Source: Candidatus Aminicenantes bacterium UBA647
Lineage (GTDB): Bacteria; Acidobacteriota; Aminicenantia; UBA2199
Direction of reading: 5' to 3'
DNA: 6,014 bases
NCBI GenBank assembly: GCA_002299555.1
Contig: DBOL01000020.1
Location: 8,193 to 14,206 of the forward strand
This document shows positions 4,627 through 6,014 of the stretch, in pieces. The position numbers and the translations under genes are program-made. The notes under the pieces are model-generated. The model was not told where the DNA came from, did not search any database, and worked only from the letters and a program-made list of their open reading frames with translations. Numbering within the stretch: position 1 is the first letter of the stretch; each line of letters begins with the position of its first letter.

Positions 4627-6014
4627 ATGAAAAATGATCTGAGCAAAAATTTATCCCTGATCCCATATCTCCTTATCGGGTTTGCAGTCATAATAACTAT
4701 GAATCTGCTACTGATCCGCTACCCGGGGGATCTCATACTTCCGTTAATAAAAGCATCTATCCTTTCAGCAGGTGTTATCGTTTATGGATTCGGGTTCAAT
4801 TTTTTGTTTGGCAGGTATGAGGTGGAACTGCCTGAAGCTCTTGCCTCCGGATTGATCTTTACAACATTCTATTTCTTTCTGATCAGTTCACTCGGGTTAC
4901 TGAATCCTGCATCGATCCTCCTTTTCTATCTGATCCCGGCATTACTTATGATCTTTTTTATGATCAAAAAAAGGAGTATTCTGAGCAGGTCTCTGTCAGG
5001 GTTTTTCAAACGACCCTTCCCGGAATATGCAATATTTATTTTCCCCCTGATCTATGCTTCTCTCCCCTCATCTTTTTACGATACCATGGTCTACCACCTT
5101 GGGATCCCGAACCTTTTCATTCAGCACAATGGCTTTATCCAGACATCCCAAATGATCTATGCCAATACTTCGATCTATTACGAGATCTCATTGATCCCTG
5201 CAGTTTTTGCCGGGCCGCTTGTACCGAGGTTGTTTCATTTTTTTATCGGTATGATCTTTTGTCTGACTCTTGCAGATACTGCTGTACGTTTTTTTAATGT
5301 TAAGAAAAAATTGCTCCTTCTGGTAATGCTCGTATCGATACCCGTTACATTCTTTCTGCTGACAACTGTAAAAAATGATCTGATCGGAGCCTTTTTCATC
5401 CTTATAGGGATACGGTACTTTTTAAAGGAAAACTATAAATTATCTGCGGTATTCTGGGGGTTCAGTATAGGGGTGAAGTATTTTAACGCCCTTCCTCTGG
5501 CTATTTTTCTGATCCTTTTTCTTCTCAGAGATAAGTTCAGGGACCTTAAAGGAGATCTTAAAGTTGTTTCTTTATACGGCATTGTCACTTTTATCCTCCT
5601 TCTCCCACTATTTATAAAGAACTATATATATATGAATAACCCTTTTTTCCCCTTCCTGACCAATATTTTCGATAGTGGGATATTTGACCATTCAAGATAT
5701 GAATTTATGAAGAGTGATGTCGGGGTCCTTATCCACTCGATAAAAGATCTTTATTCATTGCCTTTTACACTCTCTTTCCGGGAAGTGGGTTCAGGAGGAT
5801 TGACCGGTATACAATTTCTTGTTTTTCTCCCTTTTGTAATGTTAATAAAAAAAATTAAGAGGGTGATGTTTTTATATTTTTCACTAATTCTCCTGATCGC
5901 CGGAGCTTTTTTTACATCAAGTGTCCGATTCGGGTATATAGCAGTGGCATTGTTGTCAATTTATGTCATTCTTGTTTATGAGAATCTGGACTCAATAAGA
6001 GCCGGGATAATAAA
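4627..6014 (+). CDS. Polytopic membrane protein, GT-C glycosyltransferase-like, incomplete at 3' end
   Basis: The frame stays open for 462 codons from the ATG at 4627 to the window edge, so the C-terminus is missing. About ten or more hydrophobic segments make it an integral membrane protein. Its plan resembles GT-C enzymes of the GT39/PMT_2 type, which transfer sugars from polyprenyl-phosphate carriers on the outer face of the inner membrane. The first large loop has S148-S149-F-Y-D152-T-M-V-Y156-H157-L (the D-x-x-x-YHL pattern of these families). A later TVKNDLIGAFF (247-257) and GVKYFNALPL (282-291) match the family's ND and 'GxKYxALP' regions, and MNNPFFPFLTNIF (336-348) matches the usual 'NPxFPF' segment. 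D152 is the likely catalytic or metal-binding Asp. Acceptor and sugar are unknown; envelope glycan or protein glycosylation are options. The Shine-Dalgarno is weak (GGGA, 4621-4624). GATC is strikingly frequent in this gene. Confidence 0.8.
   Translation, partial: MKNDLSKNLSLIPYLLIGFAVIITMNLLLIRYPGDLILPLIKASILSAGVIVYGFGFNFLFGRYEVELPEALASGLIFTTFYFFLISSLGLLNPASILLFYLIPALLMIFFMIKKRSILSRSLSGFFKRPFPEYAIFIFPLIYASLPSSFYDTMVYHLGIPNLFIQHNGFIQTSQMIYANTSIYYEISLIPAVFAGPLVPRLFHFFIGMIFCLTLADTAVRFFNVKKKLLLLVMLVSIPVTFFLLTTVKNDLIGAFFILIGIRYFLKENYKLSAVFWGFSIGVKYFNALPLAIFLILFLLRDKFRDLKGDLKVVSLYGIVTFILLLPLFIKNYIYMNNPFFPFLTNIFDSGIFDHSRYEFMKSDVGVLIHSIKDLYSLPFTLSFREVGSGGLTGIQFLVFLPFVMLIKKIKRVMFLYFSLILLIAGAFFTSSVRFGYIAVALLSIYVILVYENLDSIRAGII

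Noticed and set aside
1..6014. CRISPR array, tRNA or rRNA
   Set aside because: No regularly spaced direct repeats, cloverleaf or rRNA-like sequence was seen.

Overview
The window looks like chromosome from an AT-rich Gram-negative bacterium. An outer-membrane β-barrel with a C-terminal Phe, a lipoprotein with a lipobox and a periplasmic metal-binding protein all imply a double-membrane cell. I cannot place it taxonomically from the sequence; an uncultured lineage with FCB-group or deltaproteobacterial affinities is a guess.

Layout. Bases 1-308 hold no convincing protein gene but are full of inverted repeats. Read on the minus strand they form an ordered set of helices (about 296-94), then a linker, then an 11-bp hairpin (39-10) that buries a Shine-Dalgarno sequence six bases before an ATG at 6-4. 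This resembles a riboswitch leader for a gene running off the left edge; I could not assign a class. At 309-656 (+) lies a small orphan gene of unknown function. A Fur-family-like palindrome (667-691) abuts a sigma70-type promoter (696-723), which drives a four-gene metal-uptake operon. Its genes encode a small membrane protein with a His/Asp/Glu/Cys loop (745-1053), a zinc-type outer-membrane porin (1092-2339), a ZnuA-like binding protein (2352-3251) and a ZnuB-like permease (3248-4030). The operon has no ATPase gene.

Next come a small lipoprotein (4101-4490), possibly made from a leaderless mRNA, and an intergenic hairpin repeat (4498-4541). Last is a large membrane protein resembling GT-C glycosyltransferases (4627 to the right edge, incomplete).

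How the genes fit together: the porin would pass metal across the outer membrane, the binding protein would capture it in the periplasm, and the permease would move it inward with an ATPase encoded elsewhere. The Fur/Zur-like operator suggests repression when metal is plentiful. The most unusual signals are the riboswitch-like leader on the left and the short repeat at 4500-4541, which looks like that leader's flanks with the core removed.
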